Part shown: one piece after another, positions 16,278-25,504 of the stretch
Position numbering within the stretch: position 1 is the first letter of the stretch
Layout: each line of letters opens with the position of its first letter
Origin: Chthoniobacterales bacterium
Lineage (GTDB): Bacteria; Verrucomicrobiota; Verrucomicrobiia; Chthoniobacterales; UBA6821
Direction of reading: 5' to 3'
Length of the DNA: 50,866 bases
Assembly (NCBI GenBank): GCA_019747735.1
Contig: JAIEQL010000034.1
Location: 1-50,866 of the forward strand
Notes under the pieces: generated by a model
Databases searched by the model: none
What the model was told of the DNA's origin: nothing
What the model saw: the letters and a program-made list of their open reading frames with translations, nothing else
Made by a program: the position numbers and the translations under genes

Positions 16278-17027
16278 ATGAATATTCTCATTCTTGCTGC
16301 TGGTTATGCCACGCGTCTTTATCCTCTCACAGAGACTCAACCAAAGCCTTTGCTCAATGTAGCAGGGAAACCGATGATCGAATGGGTTATTGATAATCTT
16401 GCTCCCATTCCTGATATTCATCGTGTTTTCATTGTCACCAACAAGAAGTTTTTTAACGCGTTTTCTTCCTGGGCCGAGGAATATCAGAAGAAGCAACCCA
16501 AATTATCTTTTACTATTGTCAATGATGGATCAACTAGCGATGCCGATAAATTGGGGGCTATTGGCGATATTCACTATGTGTTGCATCATGAAAACATTAT
16601 CGGTGAAGATCTCTTAGTGGTCGCTGGCGATAATCTTTTTAGTGAGCCTATCCACGCTTTTGCAGAGGCTGCAAAAGCCAATCCTGTGACATTAGCGCTT
16701 TATGATGTTGGTGATTTGGAGGCGATCAAAAAATATAATAATGTAAAAATGGATCTTGAGGGACGCATTAGTCATTTTGAAGAAAAGCCACTTTCACCAA
16801 CGAGCACACTTACAGGGATTGCGCTCTACTATTATCGCGCAGAAGTGCTTCCTCTTGTGGATACTTATTTAGCGGAGGGGAATAATCCTGATCAACCGGG
16901 ACGTCTTATACAATGGCTCTATCCAAGGGTTGCTGTGCATACATGGACCGTTCCAGGGACATGGTTTGATATAGGAAGCAAGGAAACGTTGGTAGAGGCC
17001 AATAAAGTTTTTGAGGTATTTTTATAA
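16278..17027 (+). CDS. Sugar-1-phosphate nucleotidyltransferase (RmlA-like)
   Basis: The 249-aa enzyme has the nucleotidyltransferase signature LAAGYATRLYPLTETQPKPLL at residues 6-26, the metal-binding VAGDNLF (about 114-120), a FEEKP motif at about 171-175 and TGIALYYY. The length fits the short RmlA/GlmU-N type without a C-terminal left-handed beta-helix. It would activate a sugar 1-phosphate with dTTP or UTP for surface polysaccharide or nucleotide-sugar supply. No rhamnose or other sugar-pathway genes are adjacent, so the specific substrate is open. It runs head-to-head with the ABC exporter and ends 1 bp from the convergent SurA-like gene. Confidence 0.82.
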   Translation: MNILILAAGYATRLYPLTETQPKPLLNVAGKPMIEWVIDNLAPIPDIHRVFIVTNKKFFNAFSSWAEEYQKKQPKLSFTIVNDGSTSDADKLGAIGDIHYVLHHENIIGEDLLVVAGDNLFSEPIHAFAEAAKANPVTLALYDVGDLEAIKKYNNVKMDLEGRISHFEEKPLSPTSTLTGIALYYYRAEVLPLVDTYLAEGNNPDQPGRLIQWLYPRVAVHTWTVPGTWFDIGSKETLVEANKVFEVFL

Positions 17028-17028
17028 C

Positions 17029-18000
17029 TCACAAAATTTTAATATAAGCCTTCTCGCGCAATCCTTTCAGCCAGCGCTCTTGGGCTTTGAGCATTTCTTC
17101 TTCCATGAGGCGTTGCTCAATTTCTTGTTCTACTTCTGCTAGTGGCTTGGAAGAGGCCTTTTTGATTGCTTCTACCATGATAATGTAAAAGGCGTTATCA
17201 AGTTCAATGACAGGGCTAACTTCTCCTGCCTTCATCGAAGAGATAGTCTTGTGGAGGGCATCATTGAGTGTTTTGGGTTCAACCCACCCAAAATCACCAC
17301 CAGAATCTTGTGTCGAATCTTCAGAGTACATCTGTGCCATGCGATCAAATTCTGCTCCTTCAGCAATTTTTTGCCGTATTTCATTGGCCATTGATTTCTT
17401 AGAAACAGAAGTTGTTCCTCCACTGTTTTGCTTGCTTTCATGGAGAACGATCATTCGCAACTTAACTTGTTCTGGAGTGGTGTAGGTTGTTTGGTTTTTT
17501 TCGTAGTAAGCTTTGATTTTGACTGGGGAAACGACATAGCTCTCTTTGATTTTAGAACTGCGCATAGCACTAACAATGATTTTATCTTTTTGAACCTGCC
17601 GAAATCGTGCCATCGAATATCCTTGGGCTTGCAATGTTTTTACAAAGGCTGTGCGATCCCCTCCAAACTCTTCACGAATAATTTTTTGAATACTGTCATC
17701 GATAACATATTCTGGAATGGAAAATTCTTTCTTTTTGTAATCCTGGAGAATCAGGGAGCGGTCGATTAAATCTTTTACAGCGGCTTGACGTAGCTCTTTA
17801 ACTTTATCAAGGAGAGCTTGACCTTGAAGCGTTTCAGAAGCGGCACGCTCTTGAGCTGCAACTAATTCTCGGATTTGAGAAAAAGTGATCACATCGTTGT
17901 TTGCAATAGCCGCAATTCCATTAATCACTTCTTCTTCTGCGAGCAAAAGACTTGAAGCAATAACAAAAAATAAAATAAGGAAGGAAAAGAAAGAACGCAT
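17029..18000 (-). CDS. SurA-like periplasmic peptidyl-prolyl isomerase
   Basis: The 323-aa exported protein has a signal peptide (MRSFFSFLILFFVIASSLLLAEEE), a SurA N-terminal chaperone domain (about 25-160, INGIAAIANNDVITFSQI), and one parvulin domain (about 178-275). The parvulin domain shows MYSEDSTQDSGGDFGWVEP and ISSMKAGEVSPVIE. A C-terminal helix follows. Full-length SurA has two parvulin domains; this has one. It would hold unfolded outer-membrane proteins in the periplasm. The divergent autotransporter at 18.5 kb is a plausible client, which is inference. Confidence 0.85.
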   Translation of the reverse strand: MRSFFSFLILFFVIASSLLLAEEEVINGIAAIANNDVITFSQIRELVAAQERAASETLQGQALLDKVKELRQAAVKDLIDRSLILQDYKKKEFSIPEYVIDDSIQKIIREEFGGDRTAFVKTLQAQGYSMARFRQVQKDKIIVSAMRSSKIKESYVVSPVKIKAYYEKNQTTYTTPEQVKLRMIVLHESKQNSGGTTSVSKKSMANEIRQKIAEGAEFDRMAQMYSEDSTQDSGGDFGWVEPKTLNDALHKTISSMKAGEVSPVIELDNAFYIIMVEAIKKASSKPLAEVEQEIEQRLMEEEMLKAQERWLKGLREKAYIKIL

Positions 18001-18171
18001 TACTCAAAAAAGAGGGTAACTACCAACGTCTCAAAAACAAAAGAGGAGAATAAAGCCTGAACAAAGAACAGGCAATGAGTTTTGAAAAAAACTATTGGTA
18101 TTCCCTTAAAAGATGTGTGTAATGATGAGCCGTCGAGATTGCTCTGAATCCTTTTAAAACGAACCTGAGGC

Positions 18172-18215
18172 CAATTCCCTAAGCCATATTTCCCATTTCA
18201 ATTCACGTTTTTAAG
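18172..18215. repeat. Short dispersed motif, copy 1
   Basis: About 43 bp (aattccctaagccatattt... to ...cacgtttttaag) match 47870-47911 at roughly four of five positions. Both copies lie in intergenic DNA. The role is unknown. Confidence 0.5.
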
Positions 18216-18262
18216 TTAAAACTTAAGCTTGAAAACAGGTTCTCACTCGACTTTCTTCTCTA

Positions 18263-18517
18263 GTGAAAAAAATACTTACATTGCTTCTGTTAGCTCTTTT
18301 GATTTCTCTATCAAGAGCCTCAGCTCAGTTCCTTGTTGGTGAAAACGGGTCTGAAACTGTTACGATAATGCCAGGGCAGGGTAGTACTAGCTACAGTAGT
18401 CAAATTGAAGTTTATAATGCTATCACATTAATTTTTACTAATGTTAACTGGAGTGGCAATGGAGGAATGTATATGGGAGCTCGAGATTATGATTTAGTGG
18501 TAGCGCCTGCTCGGTAG
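18263..18517 (+). CDS. Truncated autotransporter leader (84 aa), chimeric 3' end
   Basis: The GTG start gives a clear signal peptide (MKKILTLLLLALLISLSRASAQ) and the first strands of a passenger like the one 8 bp downstream: FLVGENGSETVTIMPGQGS, then LIFTNVNWSGNGGMYMG. It stops after 84 aa with ARDYDLVVAPAR. The last part shares 21 identical bases in the same frame with the 3' end of rimO (24406-24426), where the protein reads GARDYDLVG. I read it as a passenger gene broken by recombination and capped by a rimO tail fragment. It may still be translated and exported, but is probably a relic. Confidence 0.55.
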   Translation: MKKILTLLLLALLISLSRASAQFLVGENGSETVTIMPGQGSTSYSSQIEVYNAITLIFTNVNWSGNGGMYMGARDYDLVVAPAR

Positions 18518-18524
18518 ATTTAAG

Positions 18525-21500
18525 ATGATGAGAAAATATTTTTTATTTTTTTATTTATTTATTGGTATTTTAGAATGTTATAGTCAAGTTCTTGTTGTTA
18601 ACGGTTCTCTTACCAATCCTGGTAGTAGTTATGATTCTATTTATGTAGGAACTAATGGCTATAATAATCAACTAATTTATACTAACTATAATTGGTCAGT
18701 GAACACTGCTTTTTATATTGGTTTTGGTTACGATGCTTATGAAACATCAGAAAATAAGTTATTAGTTTATAATAGTTCTTTTAGTCTCTACTACTATGGT
18801 CAATCGTTTTCTTCTACGGTTGGGTATTACTCAGACGGATGTGAAATGCAGATTAGTAATTCTATAGGAAATAGTTATAGTGGATTAGTAGTCGGTCAGT
18901 CCTGTAATTCAGATTCTGTTGTTCTTACAGGAGGCAGTATTTGGAATAATATTTATTCTAATCCATATCTTTCATCAACATTGATTATAGGGACCGATGG
19001 GGCTAGTGATAATAGTTTTATAGTTGAAGGTGGATCTGTTTTTACAGATAACCATAATACTACTATAGGAATAGGACTATATGGTAATTCATTTAGTAAT
19101 AGTTTGGTTGTTTCTGGCATTAATAGTGTTTTCAATGAGAATGGTTCTTTAATTGTTGGGAATTATTCTTCAGAGAATACTTATAATAGTATGATTGTTA
19201 GTGATAATGGAACAATTAACGTAAATGGGACTCTTGTAATCGGTCTTTATGCTTCTGGTAATTACGGAGTAGTAGAAGGAGCGGGGGCAAATTTGAACGT
19301 TACTGGTACGCTAACTATTGGTCAAAGTATCGATGATAGTGGTATTTATTTTGCAAATAATAATATGCTTTATGTCACTAATAGTGGTCAAGTTAATGTT
19401 CAAGGGACTGTTAATATTGGTTTAGAATATGCAAATTCTAATGAAGTTTTACTGACAGGGGGAACAATGAATGTTACTGGCGGGTTGGCTATAGGTGGAA
19501 CTTTATCTACTAATAATATTTTGTATCTTTCTGAAAGAAGTTATTTTTCAGCTTCAAATGCTATTCTTGGTTTTGATTCAAGTGGAAATAATAATAGCAT
19601 TATAATAGATAATTCCTCTTTTATTTTAACGAGCACTAATTATTATGCTTTTATTGTAGGAAGTTATGGATCCAGTAATAGTTTAATTATTTCCAATGAA
19701 ACTTGTGTTTCTAATTTTTATGGAGTTATTGGATATGGAAGTACTGCATCTAATAACTTAGCAATCGTTACTGATCCAGGTTCTATTTGGACTAATAATC
19801 AAAATTTTTACATTGGCTTTACAGGAAATAATAATAGCTTAATTATTAGTAATGGAGGTCAAGTGATCGTTACAGGAGTTGCGACGGGTGCTTCTCCTTT
19901 TGGGAGCTCTTATATAGGTTTGGCTTCTTCTGGGAATAATGTATTGGTTACAGGCAGTAACTCTCTTTTTAGTAATAGTGGTTGTCTCTTTGTGGGTAAT
20001 ATTGGTTCTAATAATTCTCTGACTATTGAAGAGGGAGGTGAGGTCATCGATTATAATAGTATTACTTTTACTACTTCTACTAATAGAGGCGTTATCACCA
20101 CTAATTATACGACTAATTTCGCAGGCACCATTGGGGCATTCTCCGACTATGCAGGTGATAGTGTGACTCTTTCCTCAACTAACTCTTTTTGGAATAATTA
20201 TGGAGATATAGCTGTTGGGTATGGTGGTTATAGTAATAGTCTTATTATCAACGCTGGTACTGTTTTTGACACTAACGGCTATATCGGTTATTTAAACACC
20301 GCTTCTAATAATACAGCTCTTGTTAATGGTACTAATTCGTTGTGGACAAATGCAGAAAATATCTATGTTGGCTATGAAGGGAAATCTGGAAATAGTTTAG
20401 TAATTACTAATGGAGGCCAAGTTGTTGATAAAAATGGTTACGTCAGTTATGACGCTGGCACCTCTAATAATAATGTTTTTATAAGTTCTAACTCTCTTTG
20501 GAGTAACAGTGAGAATCTTTATATTGGCGCTAGCAATCCAACTAATACAACAGGGCAAGGGAGTGTTAATCTTAGTGGTAATGGAACTATGATTGCTCAA
20601 AATATTTATATTGGTACTAATAGTTCACTTAATTTTAGTGGAGGTATTGTCCATGCTGATACAGTTAGCCTTGCCGGTGGCAAGGCAACCATCAGTTTTA
20701 CTGGATCTGATCAAGTGGTGACTGATTTTGCTATCGTTGGCGATGGTTGTGTGTTCGTTAATGGAGACAGTGTGACTTTTAATGGTTCCAATAGCTATAC
20801 TGGAACGACCTACATAAACTCAGGAGCCGCAATAGCAAATTCTCCAACAGCCTTTGGGATAAGCCATGTCTTTTTAGGAATTGCCGATAGTAGTACAGCG
20901 GCAACATTAGAAGTGAACTCTAATGTAATTGCTAATATTAATTATCTGACCATCAATAACCAAGCCAGTACCATTCAACTCAATGGTAACGCGGTGCTTT
21001 CGCTGGGAACCTTTAAACCAGATAGCAACACAATAACGATGACCCTCAATAATTGGAGCATATCTAATCATCCCGTCGAAAAAATAAAATGGACCATCTT
21101 TGATGGAGATAGAAACACAAACAACTTCGCAACGCCGTCTCTTGTTGGTCTTTCAAAAATTATTACTGATACCAATGTTTCCTATTATGCTAGAACAGAT
21201 GCTAATCTCATATCCTATGGCAACATACTTCAAGAAAACCCACTTTATATTAACAGCTACGCAGCCTTCCCTGGAGGAATAACAACTGTTAGCTCCACGG
21301 GAGCTATCATAGCACAAGAAAGCATCACCATATTTGCAGGAGGATCAATAGCTTTAACCGGTGGCCAACTTACTGCATCCCGAGCAATCATAAGCAACCA
21401 GGGAACCCTCTCAGGTAACGGAACTGTCACTGCCAACCTCACCAACGCAGGGACCATGGCCCCCTCAGGTACTACTGCCTCAACTCCTGGCACCATTACT

Positions 21501-22985
21501 GTGAATGGCAACTACCTACAAACAACCGCAGGTACCCTGGCCATTTCTATTGATTCCAGCGGCAACAGCCAACTTAACGTCAACGGCAACGCCACCTTTA
21601 CGGGAGAACTCACTGTCACCTTTGCCTCCAACACCCCTGTAGCCTACGGCGACTATTACACAATAGCCAACATTACTGGTTCCTTCACAGAAGGCTTCAC
21701 CACAAACACCCTCAATGGTCTGGATAACAAACTGTGGCGTATCCGTGATCCTCTTCCAGGCATCACCATTTACCTTGCTCCAGCCAGCTACACGTTGGTA
21801 GCCCAAAATCAAAATCAAACCAATGTGGCAGTCGCCCTCAACAGCTTCATTCCGGCAACGAGTGGCGATGAGCTCGCTGTTTCCGTGGCCTTAGATAAGC
21901 TCACAGCCTGGCAATATCCGGCAGCATTTAATCAAATCATGCCAACGTTGTATCAGTCGCTCTCCACCATTGCCTTCAATCAAGCCAATGCTAACAACAT
22001 GGAACTCATACAACGCCTTTGGGGAGCTCGGATTGCTAATGAGGGTTTTCAGATGGGAGGCTTTGGAGAAAACTTTGCCCTACTCCAAGATCCCACTAGC
22101 AATAAAACTCAGAAAGAAAACGACATCTTACGCCCCGGAGCCAAGACGCCATGGGGACTCTTCCTCGATGGAAGCGGTGTTTTCTCCCAAGCCAACAGTG
22201 GTAATGCGCTTCCTACCTACAACACTGAGAGTGGAGGGGTGACCACTGGCCTAACCTACCAATGGAATGAACATGCCTTTAGCGGTCTCTACAGCGGCTA
22301 CCAAGGAAACTACACCAAGTACAGCGGCGGAGCCGGAAGCCTCATTGACAACAGCGTCCTCTTTGGTCTCTTTGGAACTTATGCTCAAGAAAAAGAGAAA
22401 GGGTTCTTTGTGGATGGGCTTGTGGGAGGTGGCTACAGCGGTTACACCATGCAGCGCAATATTAATTTTGGGACCATCAGCCGTACAGCCACAAGCAATC
22501 CAGGAGCTGGCATGCTCAATGCTATGCTGGCCAGTGGCTATGATCTTAAAAAAGGAAACTGGACTTACGGTCCCACCATGAACCTTCAGTACGCTTATTT
22601 TGGGGTTCCTTCCTTTAACGAAACAGGAGCTCAATCCCTCGACTTACAAAATGTCTCCTGGAATACCAGCAGTATGATCTACAGCCTTGGTTCCCATGTG
22701 GCTTATCGCTGGGAAGTGAACAAAAGCTTAGTTCTTGTTCCTCAAGTCAACCTAAGCTGGCAACATGAGTTTTTACAAAACTCCTATGACATTAGTGCCA
22801 ACCTCGGTGGGATCAATTTTTACAATGCAAGCAGCGCTCCCCTTCGCGACACGCTCTACACCGGCCTTGGCTTCTCTCTGGAGCTAGACAAGAAATGGGA
22901 TGCTTCCCTTTTCTACAACGCTGCTGCAGGAAACTCGGATCTCATGAGTCAAAATATCTTCCTAAGTTTGGGGATGAGATTTTAG
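18525..22985 (+). CDS. Large autotransporter (type Va) with repetitive passenger
   Basis: The 1486 aa form a complete type V protein. They comprise a signal peptide (MMRKYFLFFYLFIGILECYSQ), a long passenger of degenerate 40-60-residue Asn/Gly/Ser-rich repeats, and a C-terminal beta-barrel of about 285 residues (from about 1200, TPWGLFLDGSGVF) ending in aromatic F. Recurring repeat elements are N.L.I.NGGQV, GSLWSNSGNLYIG and NGYIGY. The repeats predict a right-handed beta-helix exposed on the surface. A Thr/Ala-rich stretch (GGQLTASRAIISNQGTLSGNGTV) precedes the barrel. DNA up to about 20650 is clearly AT-richer than the rest, suggesting a mosaic origin. The passenger is about 60% identical over long stretches to the barrel-less 36488-38815 protein. 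The ligand is unknown. Confidence 0.88.
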   Translation: MMRKYFLFFYLFIGILECYSQVLVVNGSLTNPGSSYDSIYVGTNGYNNQLIYTNYNWSVNTAFYIGFGYDAYETSENKLLVYNSSFSLYYYGQSFSSTVGYYSDGCEMQISNSIGNSYSGLVVGQSCNSDSVVLTGGSIWNNIYSNPYLSSTLIIGTDGASDNSFIVEGGSVFTDNHNTTIGIGLYGNSFSNSLVVSGINSVFNENGSLIVGNYSSENTYNSMIVSDNGTINVNGTLVIGLYASGNYGVVEGAGANLNVTGTLTIGQSIDDSGIYFANNNMLYVTNSGQVNVQGTVNIGLEYANSNEVLLTGGTMNVTGGLAIGGTLSTNNILYLSERSYFSASNAILGFDSSGNNNSIIIDNSSFILTSTNYYAFIVGSYGSSNSLIISNETCVSNFYGVIGYGSTASNNLAIVTDPGSIWTNNQNFYIGFTGNNNSLIISNGGQVIVTGVATGASPFGSSYIGLASSGNNVLVTGSNSLFSNSGCLFVGNIGSNNSLTIEEGGEVIDYNSITFTTSTNRGVITTNYTTNFAGTIGAFSDYAGDSVTLSSTNSFWNNYGDIAVGYGGYSNSLIINAGTVFDTNGYIGYLNTASNNTALVNGTNSLWTNAENIYVGYEGKSGNSLVITNGGQVVDKNGYVSYDAGTSNNNVFISSNSLWSNSENLYIGASNPTNTTGQGSVNLSGNGTMIAQNIYIGTNSSLNFSGGIVHADTVSLAGGKATISFTGSDQVVTDFAIVGDGCVFVNGDSVTFNGSNSYTGTTYINSGAAIANSPTAFGISHVFLGIADSSTAATLEVNSNVIANINYLTINNQASTIQLNGNAVLSLGTFKPDSNTITMTLNNWSISNHPVEKIKWTIFDGDRNTNNFATPSLVGLSKIITDTNVSYYARTDANLISYGNILQENPLYINSYAAFPGGITTVSSTGAIIAQESITIFAGGSIALTGGQLTASRAIISNQGTLSGNGTVTANLTNAGTMAPSGTTASTPGTITVNGNYLQTTAGTLAISIDSSGNSQLNVNGNATFTGELTVTFASNTPVAYGDYYTIANITGSFTEGFTTNTLNGLDNKLWRIRDPLPGITIYLAPASYTLVAQNQNQTNVAVALNSFIPATSGDELAVSVALDKLTAWQYPAAFNQIMPTLYQSLSTIAFNQANANNMELIQRLWGARIANEGFQMGGFGENFALLQDPTSNKTQKENDILRPGAKTPWGLFLDGSGVFSQANSGNALPTYNTESGGVTTGLTYQWNEHAFSGLYSGYQGNYTKYSGGAGSLIDNSVLFGLFGTYAQEKEKGFFVDGLVGGGYSGYTMQRNINFGTISRTATSNPGAGMLNAMLASGYDLKKGNWTYGPTMNLQYAYFGVPSFNETGAQSLDLQNVSWNTSSMIYSLGSHVAYRWEVNKSLVLVPQVNLSWQHEFLQNSYDISANLGGINFYNASSAPLRDTLYTGLGFSLELDKKWDASLFYNAAAGNSDLMSQNIFLSLGMRF

Positions 22986-23059
22986 ATAACCATACCAACA
23001 GAGGTTAGTAGTTACAAAATAAGTTGGTATGTTGTGCTAACACTGGTAGTTTTTTTCCG

Positions 23060-24454
23060 ATGAGTTCTTCTTCAAATATTACAAAAAAAAAAATTGGGTT
23101 AGTGAGTCTGGGATGCGCTAAAAATCTCGTTGATGCGGAGATTCTCTTAGGAGGGGCGGCTCTTCATGGTTATGAATTAACCAAAGAAAATGACGAAGCT
23201 GATGTCGTGTTGATCAATACCTGTGGCTTTATTGACATGGCCAAAGAAGAAAGTATTAACGCTATCTTTGAAGCACATCGCCGTCGGCTTCATGGCGCCA
23301 AACCAGGTCAGAAGCTGGTTGTGGGGGGGTGTCTCTCTCAGCGGTATTCTTCTGATTTAGCAAAACAATTACCAGAAGTGGATGCTTTTTTAGGGCTTGA
23401 TGAGATTGCTCGTGCTGGAGAAATTTTCAATCAGCTTTTTGAAGAAGATACTTCGGAAGGGCCTGTAGTGACTGTTTCACGCCGAGCAGCCTATATTCCT
23501 GACTTTGATACACCGCGGGTTCGTTTGACGGCAGGGCATACAACCTATGTAAAAATTGCCGAAGGGTGTAATCATCCCTGCTCTTTTTGTGTCATTCCAC
23601 AAATGAGAGGGCGCCATCGGAGTCGTTCCGTTGATTCTGTGGTCAAAGAGGTAAAAGGTCTTGTGGAGTCTGGGGTTCGTGAAATTAATCTTGTCAGCCA
23701 AGATACGACTTATTTTGGGATGGATCAATGGGATGAGAAAGCTGGTCCAAGAGCCCAGGTAGATGCAGCGAAAGGCCCTAGTCTCATTGGATTACTCGAT
23801 GAGCTTGGTGAGATTCAGGGGGATTTTTGGATAAGGCTTCTTTATACCCATCCGGCCCATTGGAGCGATGATTTGATTAAGGCCATTGCTCGAAATCCCA
23901 AGGTAGCACGCTATGTTGATATGCCTCTGCAGCATATTCATGAAGAGATGCTCTCTGCTATGAGACGTGAGACGAGCCGTGAACATATCGAAGGTCTTGT
24001 GGAGCGGCTTCGTGAGGGGATTGCTGATTTAACGATGAGGACGACTTTTATTGTTGGTTTTCCAGGGGAGAGTGAAGAGCATTTTCAGAGTTTGCTCGAT
24101 TTTATTAGGAAGACTCGTTTTGAACGTCTGGGTGTTTTTGCTTATTCTCGCGAAGAAAATTCCCGAGCTGCTAAGATGCCTGATCAAATTCATGGACGCA
24201 CCAAGCAGCGGCGCCTACGCGAAGCAATGCTCTTGCAGCAGCAGATTGCCCGTGAAGTTGCTCAATCACAAGTAGGCAGGAATATCAAGGTTCTTGCTGA
24301 TACGCCACTTTTAGGAAGGACCCAAGGAGATGCTCCTGATGTCGATTGTCGGGTTCATTTTGAAAAACCGGTGACCTCTGGGATATTTGTTAACTGTCGT
24401 ATTACGGGAGCTCGAGATTATGATTTGGTGGGGATGCCTGAATTCTATGTATGA
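23060..24454 (+). CDS. rimO: Ribosomal protein S12 methylthiotransferase RimO
   Basis: This radical-SAM enzyme adds a methylthio group to an aspartate of ribosomal protein S12. The N-terminal UPF0004 domain has the auxiliary cluster cysteines (LVSLGCAKNLVDAE, NTCGFI, VGGCLSQRY). The radical-SAM motif is CNHPCSFCVIPQMRG, and the IP..RG context separates RimO from MiaB. The TRAM domain is C-terminal, ending GARDYDLVGMPEFYV. I use the ATG at 23060, which gives about 464 aa; a TTG 36 bp upstream would add an atypical leader. The stop overlaps the hemB start (ATGA), so the two are co-translated. The last codons share 21 bases with the ORF at 18475-18495. Confidence 0.93.
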   Translation: MSSSSNITKKKIGLVSLGCAKNLVDAEILLGGAALHGYELTKENDEADVVLINTCGFIDMAKEESINAIFEAHRRRLHGAKPGQKLVVGGCLSQRYSSDLAKQLPEVDAFLGLDEIARAGEIFNQLFEEDTSEGPVVTVSRRAAYIPDFDTPRVRLTAGHTTYVKIAEGCNHPCSFCVIPQMRGRHRSRSVDSVVKEVKGLVESGVREINLVSQDTTYFGMDQWDEKAGPRAQVDAAKGPSLIGLLDELGEIQGDFWIRLLYTHPAHWSDDLIKAIARNPKVARYVDMPLQHIHEEMLSAMRRETSREHIEGLVERLREGIADLTMRTTFIVGFPGESEEHFQSLLDFIRKTRFERLGVFAYSREENSRAAKMPDQIHGRTKQRRLREAMLLQQQIAREVAQSQVGRNIKVLADTPLLGRTQGDAPDVDCRVHFEKPVTSGIFVNCRITGARDYDLVGMPEFYV

Positions 24455-25458
24455 GTAACATCCCTTTTTCCTTAAATCTATCTCGTCGGATGAGGCGCAA
24501 TCGCTCTGCAGCAGCGATAAGAGGGCTTCTTCAAGAAACGAAATTGCATCAGGAAGATTTTATCCAACCACTTTTTTTTCATGATGGTCAGGGAGGGGCT
24601 AAAGAAATTGATTCTATGCCAGGAATCGTGCGGCATAGCCTTGCGACCTTGCTCGAAGAATGCCATCAGCTCGTTGACTTAGGGCTCTCTGCAGTAGCCC
24701 TTTTTCCCTGTATTGATCCAGCCAAAAAAGACCTTCTTGGCGCTCATGGGCTTGACTCTGAAAATGTTCTTTACCGGGCGATTCGCAAAATAAAAAAAAC
24801 GTTTCCCGATCTCTTAATTATTACCGATGTCGCCTTGGATCCTTATACGAGCCATGGTCATGATGGGCTTCTCAATGAACAAGGTCGTGTGGAAAATGAT
24901 GCTACTGTGGAAATTCTCATGCGACTTGCTCTTTTGGAAGCAGAAGCTGGAGCTGATATAGTGGCTCCTTCCGACATGATGGATGGTCGTGTAAAGGCCA
25001 TTCGAAGCACTTTGGATGGAAAAGGATTTCAAGAAACGGCAATTCTTGCTTATTCGGCAAAATATGCTTCGGCTTATTATGGACCTTTTCGCCAAGCAGT
25101 AGGCTCTGAGAAAAAAACAGCACCAGTTGATAAACAAACCTATCAAATGAATCCCGCCAATCTTCGCGAAGCCCTTTTGGAAGTGAAGCTCGATGAAGAG
25201 GAGGGAGCTGATATGGTGATGGTCAAGCCAGCAGGGCCTTATTTGGATGTCATCCGCGCAGTGCGTGAAGTAACGTTGCTTCCTGTAGTGGCCTATCAAG
25301 TTTCTGGCGAGTACGCTCAGATCTGTGCTGCAGCACGGCTTGGTTGGCTTGATTACAAATCCACACGTGATGAAGCTCTTCTTGCAATAAAACGAGCAGG
25401 GGCAACGATGATTTTAAGCTATTTTTCAAAAGAGGTATTAACGGTTCTTAAAAGTTGA
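24451..25458 (+). CDS. hemB: Delta-aminolevulinic acid dehydratase (porphobilinogen synthase)
   Basis: This 335-aa cytoplasmic enzyme condenses two 5-aminolevulinate molecules to porphobilinogen, the second step of tetrapyrrole synthesis from ALA. The Schiff-base lysines are in AYSAKYAS (K204) and MVMVKPAGPYLD (K259). The region 125-139 reads TDVALDPYTSHGHDG. The cysteines that bind active-site zinc in the zinc enzymes are replaced, so this is the zinc-independent, magnesium-type form. Its start overlaps the rimO stop by 4 nt. No other haem gene is in the window. Confidence 0.95.
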   Translation: MSNIPFSLNLSRRMRRNRSAAAIRGLLQETKLHQEDFIQPLFFHDGQGGAKEIDSMPGIVRHSLATLLEECHQLVDLGLSAVALFPCIDPAKKDLLGAHGLDSENVLYRAIRKIKKTFPDLLIITDVALDPYTSHGHDGLLNEQGRVENDATVEILMRLALLEAEAGADIVAPSDMMDGRVKAIRSTLDGKGFQETAILAYSAKYASAYYGPFRQAVGSEKKTAPVDKQTYQMNPANLREALLEVKLDEEEGADMVMVKPAGPYLDVIRAVREVTLLPVVAYQVSGEYAQICAAARLGWLDYKSTRDEALLAIKRAGATMILSYFSKEVLTVLKS

Positions 25459-25489
25459 AGTTTTAAGGTCATTTTATTGCAATGAGGTT

Positions 25490-25495
25490 CAAGGA
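25490..25495 (+). promoter_or_regulatory. Shine-Dalgarno AAGGAG before the HTH gene
   Basis: AAGGAG lies 9 nt before the GTG at 25505 and decides that start. It is one of very few recognisable Shine-Dalgarno sites in the window. Confidence 0.55.
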
Positions 25496-25504
25496 GAGGC
25501 TTTC

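Noticed and set aside
22251..22634. 127-aa antisense ORF in the autotransporter barrel
   Set aside because: It is complementary to the conserved beta-barrel coding region, with no initiation signal and no domain.
18525..22985. Autotransporter as phage tail fibre or S-layer protein
   Set aside because: The C-terminal barrel with a terminal Phe and the signal peptide are specific for type V secretion, and no phage genes are near.
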